64,000 nucleotides of DNA from DATLGB01 sp963724135 (GTDB taxonomy: Bacteria; Actinomycetota; Thermoleophilia; Solirubrobacterales; Solirubrobacteraceae), in contig CAVRTA010000006.1 in the NCBI GenBank assembly GCA_963724135.1, positions 868,001 to 932,000 on the forward strand, in the 5' to 3' direction. A program made the position numbers and the translations under genes. Positions 42,594-50,300 of this stretch are shown here, piece after piece. Position 1 is the stretch's first letter; the number at the start of each line of letters is the position of its first letter. The notes below the pieces were generated by a model, which worked only from the letters and a program-made list of their open reading frames with translations, was not told the origin of the DNA and searched no databases.

Positions 42594-42785
42594 GTGCTCT
42601 CACTCCTGCTCAACATCCCGATCGTCGGGCCCGTCCTCCTCGTGGTGATGCTCTTCCTCGTGCTGTCGTGGTCCGGGATCCTGGGCGGCGGCGACACCGG
42701 CGCCGAGGAGATCCGCGCCGCGGAACAGGCGCGCTGCGCGCAGCTCGCGCAGGGCCGCGAGCCGCTCCCGGCCGCCTGCCGCTGA
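42594..42785 (+). CDS. Small single-helix membrane protein
   Basis: 63 aa from a GTG. The hydrophobic helix LLLNIPIVGPVLLVVMLFLV is followed by a short acidic/polar tail with two cysteines (ARCAQLAQGREPLPAACR). Start is uncertain, and the function is unknown. It converges with the large surface-protein gene on the other strand. Confidence 0.4.
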   Translation: MLSLLLNIPIVGPVLLVVMLFLVLSWSGILGGGDTGAEEIRAAEQARCAQLAQGREPLPAACR

Positions 42786-42796
42786 GCGTCCTGGGG

Positions 42797-45637
42797 TCAG
42801 CTACCGCGCGGCTCGACCTTGATGTCGCCCGACGTCGACGTGCCCGAGAACGCGTAGCCGCTCGGCGTCTGGATCCCGATGTCGTCCTGCCCGAGGTCGA
42901 GAGCGCTGTAGTCGTCGACCTGCCACTTCAGCCGCTGGCGGCCGTCGTTGAGGACCGCCTCGCCCCGGGCCCCGTTGAGGCCGAAGCGTGTGACCGGAGT
43001 GAACTGGTTGACGGTCGCCCTGACGTTGTGGTTCGTGCTCGGATCGACGAACGACACCGTGCCCGAGTAGGCGCCGAGCACCGAGCGCGTGACGTCGATC
43101 GAGAACGTCGCCAGGCCGCCCTTGCGTCCGGGATACGTGACGGCCCCGACCACGCGCGTAACCGCAGCGGTGCTGGCGGGCGGGAACTGCACGTTCGTCG
43201 GATCGCCGTCGGCGTTGTTGGTCGCGTCGCTGTCGTTGGGTGTCGACACCGAGGCGGTGTTGGTGACGTTCGGGACGGCCTCGCGCTTGGGCACCACCCG
43301 GAGAGCGATCGGCGGGGCGGTGGCCCCGGCCGCGAGCTCGGCAGCGCGCGTGCACGTCACGGTCTGGCCGCTCGCGCCGCAGCTCCAGCCCGTGCCGGAG
43401 GCCGAGTCGAAGCGCAGGGCCGCCGGCAGCACGTCCGTGACGGTGGCGGGCCCGATGGTGGGATCCGTCGCCAGGTTGCGGACGCTGAGCGAGTAGGTGC
43501 CGAACTGACCGGCCGTGAACGTCCCCGTGTGGGACTTGTCCAGCTTGAGGTCAGGCTCGATCCTGCGCACGGCGGTCGCATCCGCGTCGGTGTTGTCGGA
43601 CTCGTCGAGGTCGGGTTGCGGCCCGCTCACGGTCGCCACGTTGGTCACGCCGCCCTCCGCGGCGGGCCCGACCGCCACCAGGAGGGTGATGGCGGGCGCG
43701 GCGGTGTCCGCCTGCAGGCTGTCGCTGCGGGTGCAGGTGACGTCCTGCCCGGAGGCTTCGCACGCCCAGCTCGCACCCGAGGCCGACACGTAGGTCAGGC
43801 CGGCGGGCAGCGTGTCGGTCACCACGATCGGACCCGGCGTCCCCAGCGTGCCCTGGTTGCTCGCGACAAGGCGGTAGCTCTCGGTCTGGGTGATCTCGAA
43901 GACGCCCGTGTGGCTCTTGTCGATCGCGAGGTCGACGCCGACGTCACGCGGCGCCGCCGTGTCGGTGTCGGTGTCGTTGGCCGGGCTGGTGTCGCCCGTG
44001 GTGGAGACCGTGGCGGTGTTGGAGATCACGCTCGGCGCATCCTCGGCGACGTCGACCCGGAGGTTGATCGGCTCCGCGTCGGCGCCCGCGGCGAGCGGGC
44101 CGGGGGTCGTGCAGGCCACGGTGCCGCCGCTGTGGTCGCACGTCCAGCCGTTGCCGAAGGCGCTGACGAAGGAGAGCCCGCTGGGGAGCGCGTCCGTCAC
44201 CGTTATCTCGCCGCTCGTCTGCTGGGCGCCGACGTTGCTCACCGCGAGCACGTAGGTGGCGCGCCGTCCGCGCAGGAGGTCGCCGTCGTGGGACTTGTCG
44301 ATCGTCAGGTCGGGCTCCGGCCGGAGGACCGTCGTCTGGTCGGAGTCCGTGTTGTTGGCGGCGTTCGGGTCACCCGGCGTCGCGACCGACGCCGTGTTGG
44401 TGACCTGCGGAACGGCGTCGCCGGTGACGTCGACGACGAGCGTGATCGGCGGCAGCGCCTCGCCGGCCGGCACCGACGCGGCGTAGGTGCAGGTGAGCTG
44501 GCGTCCGGCGATGTCGCAGTCCCAGCCCGTGCCGGTCGCGCTCACGTACGGCAACGACTCGGGCAGCAGGTCGCTGACGGTGACCGGCCCGGTCGTCGCG
44601 AGCGTGCCGTCGTTGCGCACACCGATCGTGTAGGTCCCCTGGCTGCCGGCCACGAAGTCGCCGAGGTGGCTCTTGTCGATCGACGCGTCTGGCGTGCGCG
44701 CGATCGCGCGGACCTGCCGCGTCGTGTCGTCGAAGTCCCCGTCGGCGTCGGTGACGCGCAGCTTGGCCTGGTAGGTGCCCGGCGTGACGTAGGTGTGCGA
44801 GACGGTGGGGCTGGTGGTGGTCGCGTCGAAGACGCCGTTGCCGTCGAAGTCCCAGCGATAGCTGGCCGGGTTGGCCATCACGAACGTCTGTGACGCATCG
44901 AAGGCGACGAAGTGGGGCGCCAGGCCCTCGCTGGGCGTCGCCGTGAACGACGAACGGATGGCCTTCTGCACGATCGGGTTCGTGACCGCCGTGATCACCG
45001 CGTCGGTATCGCTGGTGGGGATCCCGATCGCGCTGTTGATCTCGTCGTTGTAGTTCACGGTGCCGAAGGCGGTGCTTCCGCAGCCCTGCGCGCCGGGCAC
45101 GAAGAAGTTGTGGTCGGCCACCGTCACGCGGCCGTTCGTGGCGCTGTACGGGATGCCGCCGGACTTGGCGGTGCTGAGCGCGAGATTGATCGGCGTGATC
45201 CGGCAGTCGCCGCCGAAGCCGGGCGGCGCCGAGCCCTGCGGGTCGATGTCGATGCGCAGGCTCGCGTTCAGCGTCGTCAGCCCGCTCAGCGGGTTCAGGC
45301 CGCCGGTGGCGTCGTTGTTCGCCGTGATCCGGATGCGGAAGTCGTAGGTCCCGAGCGGCGAGTCGACGCTGGTGAACTGGTCCGGGAAGACCACGTTCGC
45401 GCGCGGGATCGCAAGCGCCCCGCTCGGCGCAATCGTCCCGTTGAAGGTGATCTGGTCGGACGCCTCGTCGAAGTCGAACGTCTCGTTGTTGACCCGCATG
45501 CTGCCCGACTGCGAGGTGATCGACACCGGCCCCGCGTTGGCGACCTGGCGGCCCGACGCGGAGGTCGCGACGACCAGGCCGACGATGAGGCTCGCCACTC
45601 CGAGCGCGGCGATGAGGATGCGCTTGCGATTGCTCAT
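42797..45637 (-). CDS. Giant secreted protein with PKD domain and four DUF11 repeats
   Basis: 946 aa, ATG with GGAGAGGGA just upstream. Signal peptide about 1-30. A beta-rich domain (about 35-230) and a PKD domain (about 235-330; YRWDFDGNGVFD) precede four DUF11 repeats (about 340-830), each starting with IDKSH or LDKSH (SHLGDF, SHDGDL, SHTGVF, SHTGTF) and containing TVTD-x-LP and GWxCxxxG. The C-terminal domain (about 840-946) resembles a fibronectin-like module. DUF11 repeats are typical of bacterial surface proteins that form fibres or a spore or cell coat. Starts 17 bp after the stop of the TSP3 protein gene, so the two are probably one operon. Confidence 0.9.
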   Translation of the reverse strand: MSNRKRILIAALGVASLIVGLVVATSASGRQVANAGPVSITSQSGSMRVNNETFDFDEASDQITFNGTIAPSGALAIPRANVVFPDQFTSVDSPLGTYDFRIRITANNDATGGLNPLSGLTTLNASLRIDIDPQGSAPPGFGGDCRITPINLALSTAKSGGIPYSATNGRVTVADHNFFVPGAQGCGSTAFGTVNYNDEINSAIGIPTSDTDAVITAVTNPIVQKAIRSSFTATPSEGLAPHFVAFDASQTFVMANPASYRWDFDGNGVFDATTTSPTVSHTYVTPGTYQAKLRVTDADGDFDDTTRQVRAIARTPDASIDKSHLGDFVAGSQGTYTIGVRNDGTLATTGPVTVSDLLPESLPYVSATGTGWDCDIAGRQLTCTYAASVPAGEALPPITLVVDVTGDAVPQVTNTASVATPGDPNAANNTDSDQTTVLRPEPDLTIDKSHDGDLLRGRRATYVLAVSNVGAQQTSGEITVTDALPSGLSFVSAFGNGWTCDHSGGTVACTTPGPLAAGADAEPINLRVDVAEDAPSVISNTATVSTTGDTSPANDTDTDTAAPRDVGVDLAIDKSHTGVFEITQTESYRLVASNQGTLGTPGPIVVTDTLPAGLTYVSASGASWACEASGQDVTCTRSDSLQADTAAPAITLLVAVGPAAEGGVTNVATVSGPQPDLDESDNTDADATAVRRIEPDLKLDKSHTGTFTAGQFGTYSLSVRNLATDPTIGPATVTDVLPAALRFDSASGTGWSCGASGQTVTCTRAAELAAGATAPPIALRVVPKREAVPNVTNTASVSTPNDSDATNNADGDPTNVQFPPASTAAVTRVVGAVTYPGRKGGLATFSIDVTRSVLGAYSGTVSFVDPSTNHNVRATVNQFTPVTRFGLNGARGEAVLNDGRQRLKWQVDDYSALDLGQDDIGIQTPSGYAFSGTSTSGDIKVEPRGS

Positions 45638-45653
45638 GGTTCCCTCTCCTCCG

Positions 45654-48034
45654 CTACGCCGTCGTGTTCGCCGCCGACACGCCGGTGGCCCCGTTGGTTC
45701 CGCCGGCACCGCCGGCACCGCCGGCCCCCGGGCTGATCGTCGCGCCCGCGCCCACAGCCGCGGTCGCGCCCAGGAGCCGCACGATCCCGATGCTGGGTCC
45801 GCCGGCGCCGCCGCCGCCGCGCCCGCCGCTTCCGCCGGTCCCGCCTCGGCCGCCGTTGCCGCCGAACCCGACCTCGCTGCAGCAGGTGTTCCCTGCGCCG
45901 CCGTTGCCGCCCGTGCCCCCGGCGCCGCCGAAGCCGCCGCTGCCGCCCGCGCCGCCCGCGCTCGTGGAGATGGCCGAGCCGCCGTCGATGGTGGCGCTCG
46001 AGGCGACGAGGTAGAGGCCGAACGAGCCGCCGCCGCCGGTCCCGCCCTGCCCGCCGGCGCCGCCCGCGCCGCCGGAGCCGCCGCCGCCACCGCCGCTGCC
46101 CTTGCCGGCGACGCAGAACGGGAAGGCACCGCCGCGCTGTCCGGAGCCCCCGCCGCCACCGCCACCGCCGTGGCCGGGGTTGCCGGCGGACGCGGAGCCG
46201 CCCGCGGCGCCACGGTCGAACGTCGTACCGGCCCCCGCGAGCGTGGAGCCGCCGCCGGCGCCTGCGGACCCGGAGGTGCCGTTCGCGCCGTTCGCGCCGC
46301 TGCCGCCGTCGTTGTTCCCGCAGCCCGAGGCAGCCGGCCCGGCCGCCCGCCGCCTCCACCGCCGGAGCCGGGGATCTGCCCGCTGACGCCGGCGGTGCCC
46401 GAGGTCTGTCCGCTGTTGCCGCCCTTGCCGCCGTTCCCGCCGGCGCGGCCACCGCCGCTGGCGCCCGCGCCGCCGGCGCCGCCGGTTCCGTCCTCGAAGA
46501 CGACGTCGTTGTCGCCCGCGCCGCCCGCGCCGCCGGTGCTGCCGCCGCCACCGGGCGAGCCGTTGGCGCCGCTCGCGCCCGCCGCGCCGGGCCCGGCGCT
46601 GACCGACACCCGCTGCAGGATGAGGCTCGAACTGTTGAGCGCACGGATCCCGTAGGCGCTCGTCGCGCTTCCGCGATCGCCGCGGACGGAGATCAGCTGC
46701 AACGTGACCTGCTGGTCGCCGTCGGCGAGGATGCCCTGCGGCTCGCCGAGGATCCGCGAGGCCGGAGCGGGGCTGAGCGAGCGCTGCCAGCCGAGGTCGT
46801 ATCCGCCGGCGACGAAGACGCCGTCGGCCACCTGCAGGCCGTCGCCGTAGTCGCCGCCCTGCACCAGGATGTGGTCGCGCGCCGGGTCGGAGCCGACCAG
46901 GGCGACCGCGGCCTGGATCGTGCGCAGCGGTGAGTCCATGCGGCCCGTCCCGGTGTCCGAGCCGGTCGTGGCGACGAACACCGCCGTGCCGGCGCGGCCG
47001 TCGATCCCGTCGCAGCTCGTGTCGAGGAAGTCGAGGTCAGGGATGTCGCGAGCGCCGGGGAACGTCTGGAAGTCGAAGTCGTTGCAGTCGTCCTCGTTGA
47101 GCGCCGAGTCGTCGTCGATGTCCGGGTCACAGGCGTCCCCGGAGTGATCGGAATCGAAGTCCGCCTGGTCGAGATTGTCGATCGTGTCGCAGTTGTCGCT
47201 CTCGTCGGGGACGCCATCGCCGTCGTCGTCGCCCTCGCAGGCGTTGCCGATCCCGTTGCCGTTGGAATCGAGCTGGCCCGCATTGACGTCCGTGTCGCAG
47301 TTGTCGACCGCGTCGGGCACGCCGTCGCCGTCGTCATCTGGGTCGCAGACGTCCCCTACCGCGTCACCGTCGGTGTCTCGCTGGTCGGAGTTGCGGTCGG
47401 TCGCGCAGTTGTCGCGCGTGTTGCGGATGCCGTCGCCGTCGCGGTCGTCGTCGCAGGCGTTGCCGATGCCGTCCTCGTCGGCGTCCTCCTGGCCCGGGTT
47501 GGCGTCGGCCGGGCAGTTGTCGTTGAGGTCGGGGGACCCGTCGCCGTCCGCGTCCGTGTCGCAGGCGTCGCCCAGCGTGTCCCCGTCGGAGTTCGCCTGG
47601 TCGGGATTCGGGACGAGCCTGCAGTTGTCCGGGGCGTCGGTCACCCCGTCGCCGTCGCTGTCGGGATTGGTGGGGCTGGTGCCGGCCGCGCGCTCCTCGC
47701 CGTCGGTCAGCCCGTCGTTGTCCGTGTCGGCGTCGGTCGGGTCGGTGCGGTCGCGATACTCGTCGAGGTTCGACACGCCGTCGGAGTCCTTGTCGGCACC
47801 CCCGTCCTTGACGTTGCACTGGAGCTCGTAGCGGACCTCGAACCCGTCAGGCATGCCATCGGCATCCGTGTCGCGCGAAAGGTGGTTGCAGCCGCGCTGG
47901 TTCTCGACGCTGAACGGGACGCCGTCACCGTCGACGTCGGGGTCGAGCGGGTTGACCTGCGCCGCCGCGACCGCAGGCAGAAGCAGTAGTGCGGCAATGA
48001 AACCGACGATTACGCACCGCGTGCGTGAAGCCAT
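45654..48034 (-). CDS. Giant secreted TSP3-repeat, beta-helix and Gly-rich protein (one frameshift)
   Basis: About 793 aa. Signal peptide about 1-25. Thrombospondin type 3 calcium-binding repeats (about 27-310; DxDxDGxxDxxDNC units such as DSDGDGVTDAPDNC) are followed by a DUF1565/parallel beta-helix start (AVFVATTGSDTGTGRMDSPL; about 330-460) and a long Gly-rich region (about 470-790) of GGAGG/GGNGG type. One deletion near 46330 shifts the frame inside this low-complexity part; the correct frame continues to GATGVSAANTTA and TAG. The layout suggests a calcium-dependent extended surface protein, paired with the DUF11 protein. Confidence 0.82.
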
Positions 48035-48120
48035 AGTTCCGCGTCCCCCGCTTTATCCGAGCCAACTGCAGATGGGCGGTCCCACCCGCCCGCGTGCGCA
48101 CCCTATCCCGGAACACGGGT

Positions 48121-48136
48121 GGCGTGCAAGCACGCC
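48121..48136 (-). terminator. Hairpin after the lasso-like gene
   Basis: GGCGTGC and GCACGCC pair around a 2-base loop, 11 bases beyond the lasso-like stop codon on the minus strand. No T-run. Confidence 0.5.
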
Positions 48137-48146
48137 CTCTGGAGTA

Positions 48147-48287
48147 CTAGGGACCCGCCGGGTCCGAGACGTTGTGGTGGGTCGGGAACAGCTTGCTCCC
48201 GCCGTCCTCGGTGCCGAACAGGCCGACCGCCGTCGTTATCTCCTCCAGGTCGCCGTAATCCACGATCACCGGCGGCTCGTACTTCAT
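48147..48287 (-). CDS. Orphan lasso-peptide-like precursor
   Basis: 46 aa. The leader has YEPPVIVDYGDLEEIT, which fits the lasso leader pattern Y-x-x-P-x-(L/I)-x-x-x-G-D-L-x-x-x-T that the B1/RRE protein recognises. The core would be residues 20-46, beginning AVGLFGTEDGG, in which Ala1 could be joined to Glu8 or Asp9 of the core to make the macrolactam ring. GGAGGAG sits 8 bases before the ATG. No lasso cyclase, protease or RRE gene is within the window, so it is orphan. It lies between two secreted protein genes. Confidence 0.7.
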   Translation of the reverse strand: MKYEPPVIVDYGDLEEITTAVGLFGTEDGGSKLFPTHHNVSDPAGP

Positions 48288-48401
48288 CCGAGTCTCCTCC
48301 CGCCCGCGGTCCGCGTTCCGGCCGCACCGCTCGGGCATCTGGTTCGTACCCCTGCGGCAATGCTAGACGCCACCGCCGCCGAAAGGCAACCTGGACCGGC
48401 G

Positions 48402-48433
48402 GTGGAGGAAGGTGCCTGGCTGCCTTCCTCCAC
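48402..48433 (-). terminator. Hairpin terminator after the secreted 150-aa gene
   Basis: GTGGAGGAAGG and CCTTCCTCCAC pair perfectly (11 bases) with a 10-base loop; the stem extends further with a bulge. It lies 17 bases beyond the stop of the minus-strand secreted protein gene and before the lasso-like gene, so that gene has its own promoter. Confidence 0.65.
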
Positions 48434-48449
48434 CCGCCCCGGCGCGGCG

Positions 48450-48902
48450 TCAGGTGATCGGGACTTCCTCGGTGATGTACTCGAAGAAGCCAGCGCGCTC
48501 GAGATACACCCAGGCCGCGGTGGTGCCGGCGATGCGCGGGACCCGCACGTGGGCGGTCCCGTTGCCGTCCTCGTTGGTCGTCAGCGTTTCCTGTTCCTGT
48601 CCGACGAAGCAACCGTTGAAGCTCGGGATCTGGACGAGGTGGAGCAGGTACGTCTGATCAGGCAGACCGTCCTTGAGCGACACCGTCGCGGAAACCGTGT
48701 CCTTGGTCGCGTTGATGACGGCGAAGCCGGCCGTGTTCGCCGGCGTGGCGACCGCGCCACGACAGAACCCGACGAAGGTGAAGTCGTTGTGGAGCCCCAC
48801 CTTGCTGGCTCCCTGCGTGCCTGCCGCTGCCCCAGCCGGCAGCGCACCGACCCCCAGGCCCACGAAGACAGCAAGGACAATGCCGCTTCTGCGCAGATGC
48901 AT
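48450..48902 (-). CDS. Secreted protein of unknown function
   Basis: 150 aa, ATG with AGGGGGG upstream. Signal peptide about 1-26 (ending AGAAA). The mature part is beta-rich, with two cysteines (FCRGAV and NGCFVGQEQ) that may pair, and ends with WVYLERAGFFEYITEEVPIT. It resembles small jelly-roll- or Ig-like secreted proteins; I do not recognise a family. It lies just upstream of the orphan lasso-like gene on the same strand, separated by a terminator. Confidence 0.65.
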   Translation of the reverse strand: MHLRRSGIVLAVFVGLGVGALPAGAAAGTQGASKVGLHNDFTFVGFCRGAVATPANTAGFAVINATKDTVSATVSLKDGLPDQTYLLHLVQIPSFNGCFVGQEQETLTTNEDGNGTAHVRVPRIAGTTAAWVYLERAGFFEYITEEVPIT

Positions 48903-49055
48903 GACTACCCAGCCCCCCTTGGTCGTGCCTAATGGCACGTGCGTCTCTACCAGAGTTCAGCAGCCGATGCAGAATTTTCTCGTCCGGGTCGAGCAAACGC
49001 TCTGCTCAGCGACCGCTTTGGGTCTACGAGCCGCGGCATGGCCTCGTCTGGACCG

Positions 49056-49631
49056 TCAGGATCGGCGCACTGGAAGCGCGTAGCCCTCGCGCTCGCGCAC
49101 CGCCCGCTCGAGCGCCTCGAGGACCTGGCGAAGCTGCGCGCGCAGCTCGTGGTGCTCGGCCAGGACGCCATCCTCGAACGTCTCCTGGGCCCGGCCGACC
49201 GGGAGCTCGAGGTCGAGCACGCGGTTGCCGGTCAGCCCGAGGATGCGCTTGAGGTCCTGCTGCGCGCAGACGGCGCCGAACATCCCGGTGCTGGCGCCGA
49301 CGACGGCGGCCGGCTTGTTCTGCATCACGGTCGTTGCGTGCGGGCGCGAGGCCCAGTCGACCGCGTTCTTGAGCACGCCGGGGACGGACCCGTTGTACTC
49401 GGGGGTGGCGAACAGGAGCGCGTCCGCCTCGTCGATCGCGCGGCGTAGCCGCGCGACGGCGATCGGCGCGCCCTTGGCGTCGTCGTCCCCGTCGAACGGC
49501 GGGATCTCGCGGAGCCGGTCGAAGACGACGAGCACCATGCCCTCGGGCGCCACCTCGGCCGCTGCGTGGAGGAGGGCCGTGTTGTAGCTGTCCCGGCGCA
49601 ACGAGCCGGACACCGCGAGAACCCGCGTCAT
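49056..49631 (-). CDS. NADPH-dependent FMN reductase
   Basis: 191 aa. Flavodoxin-like FMN_red fold: VLAVSGSLRRDSYNTALL (phosphate-binding loop for FMN), ATPEYNGSVPGVLKNAVDW and ASTGMFGAVCAQQDLKRILG. It should transfer electrons from NAD(P)H to flavins, quinones or azo compounds. It follows the YceI gene by four bases, forming a two-gene operon divergent from a large BTAD regulator. Confidence 0.9.
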   Translation of the reverse strand: MTRVLAVSGSLRRDSYNTALLHAAAEVAPEGMVLVVFDRLREIPPFDGDDDAKGAPIAVARLRRAIDEADALLFATPEYNGSVPGVLKNAVDWASRPHATTVMQNKPAAVVGASTGMFGAVCAQQDLKRILGLTGNRVLDLELPVGRAQETFEDGVLAEHHELRAQLRQVLEALERAVREREGYALPVRRS

Positions 49632-49635
49632 CGGA

Positions 49636-50172
49636 CTAGGCCTGGGCCGGAACCAGCTCGAGGTGGACGGACAGCGTGACGTCGTCTCCCAGCATCCAGT
49701 TGCCGCCGGACAGCGGGACATTCCAGTTGAGGCCGAACTCGGTACGGTCGATCGTCGTCTGGAGATCGATGCCGAGCTTGGTGCCGCCGTACTCGCCGAG
49801 GTCGAGCGGGCCGCTGATCCTGCCGGTCGCCTGCACGCGCCTGGTGACGCCGCGGACGGTCAGCTCGCCCTCGACGGCGACGTCATCGGCCTCGCCGCGG
49901 ACGTCGGTGGCGACGAAGGTCAGCTTCGGGTTGCGCTCGGCGTCGAAGAAGTCCGGTGAGAGCAGGTGTCCCCTCAGGTTGTCGTCGAAGACGTCGAGGG
50001 TGTCCAACGACACCTCGCCGCGCAGAGCGCCGTCGACGATGCCGCCCTCGATCTTGCGGAACTGGCCGCGGAACGTGCCAACGGCCGCGTGCCCGACCTC
50101 GAAGCCGGCCGTGGAGTGAACGGCGTCGACGTTCCAGGTGCCGGTCGGGATCAGCTGCTGTGCGGTGGTCAT
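49636..50172 (-). CDS. YceI-family lipid-binding protein
   Basis: 178 aa. Lipocalin-like YceI fold: GTWNVDAVHSTAGFEVGHAA, TFRGQFRKIEGGI, DFFDAERNPKLTFV and GGTKLGIDLQTTIDRTEFGL. No signal peptide, so cytoplasmic, as is common in actinobacteria. YceI proteins bind polyisoprenoids or amphiphiles. It is the first gene of an operon with the FMN reductase and divergent from the BTAD-AAA-TPR gene (about 128 bp apart). Confidence 0.9.
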   Translation of the reverse strand: MTTAQQLIPTGTWNVDAVHSTAGFEVGHAAVGTFRGQFRKIEGGIVDGALRGEVSLDTLDVFDDNLRGHLLSPDFFDAERNPKLTFVATDVRGEADDVAVEGELTVRGVTRRVQATGRISGPLDLGEYGGTKLGIDLQTTIDRTEFGLNWNVPLSGGNWMLGDDVTLSVHLELVPAQA

Positions 50173-50300
50173 GTTTCAAGCCCTCCCAGGGCGTCGAAGT
50201 TGACTGCAGGGACGCCGAGTATCCGGACGCTTCGCCAAGCAACCGCCAACCCAGCGCCAATGTCGGGCATCGCCACGGCTGGGCTGTGTAGGCTCGTTTG

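Noticed and set aside
42479..44893. An 804-codon plus-strand open frame opposite the DUF11 repeats
   Set aside because: It is antisense to a clear multi-domain secreted protein and is rich in Arg, Gly, Val and Ala without motifs; its length comes from the high GC and repeat structure of the other strand.
45654..47900. Repetitive DNA that might be taken for a CRISPR array
   Set aside because: The repeats are coding: TSP3 units (DxDGDG) and Gly-rich codons. There are no equal-length spacers or cas genes.
48147..48902. A complete lasso-peptide gene cluster
   Set aside because: No RRE, protease, cyclase or transporter gene for lasso peptides is in the window; only the precursor-like gene is.
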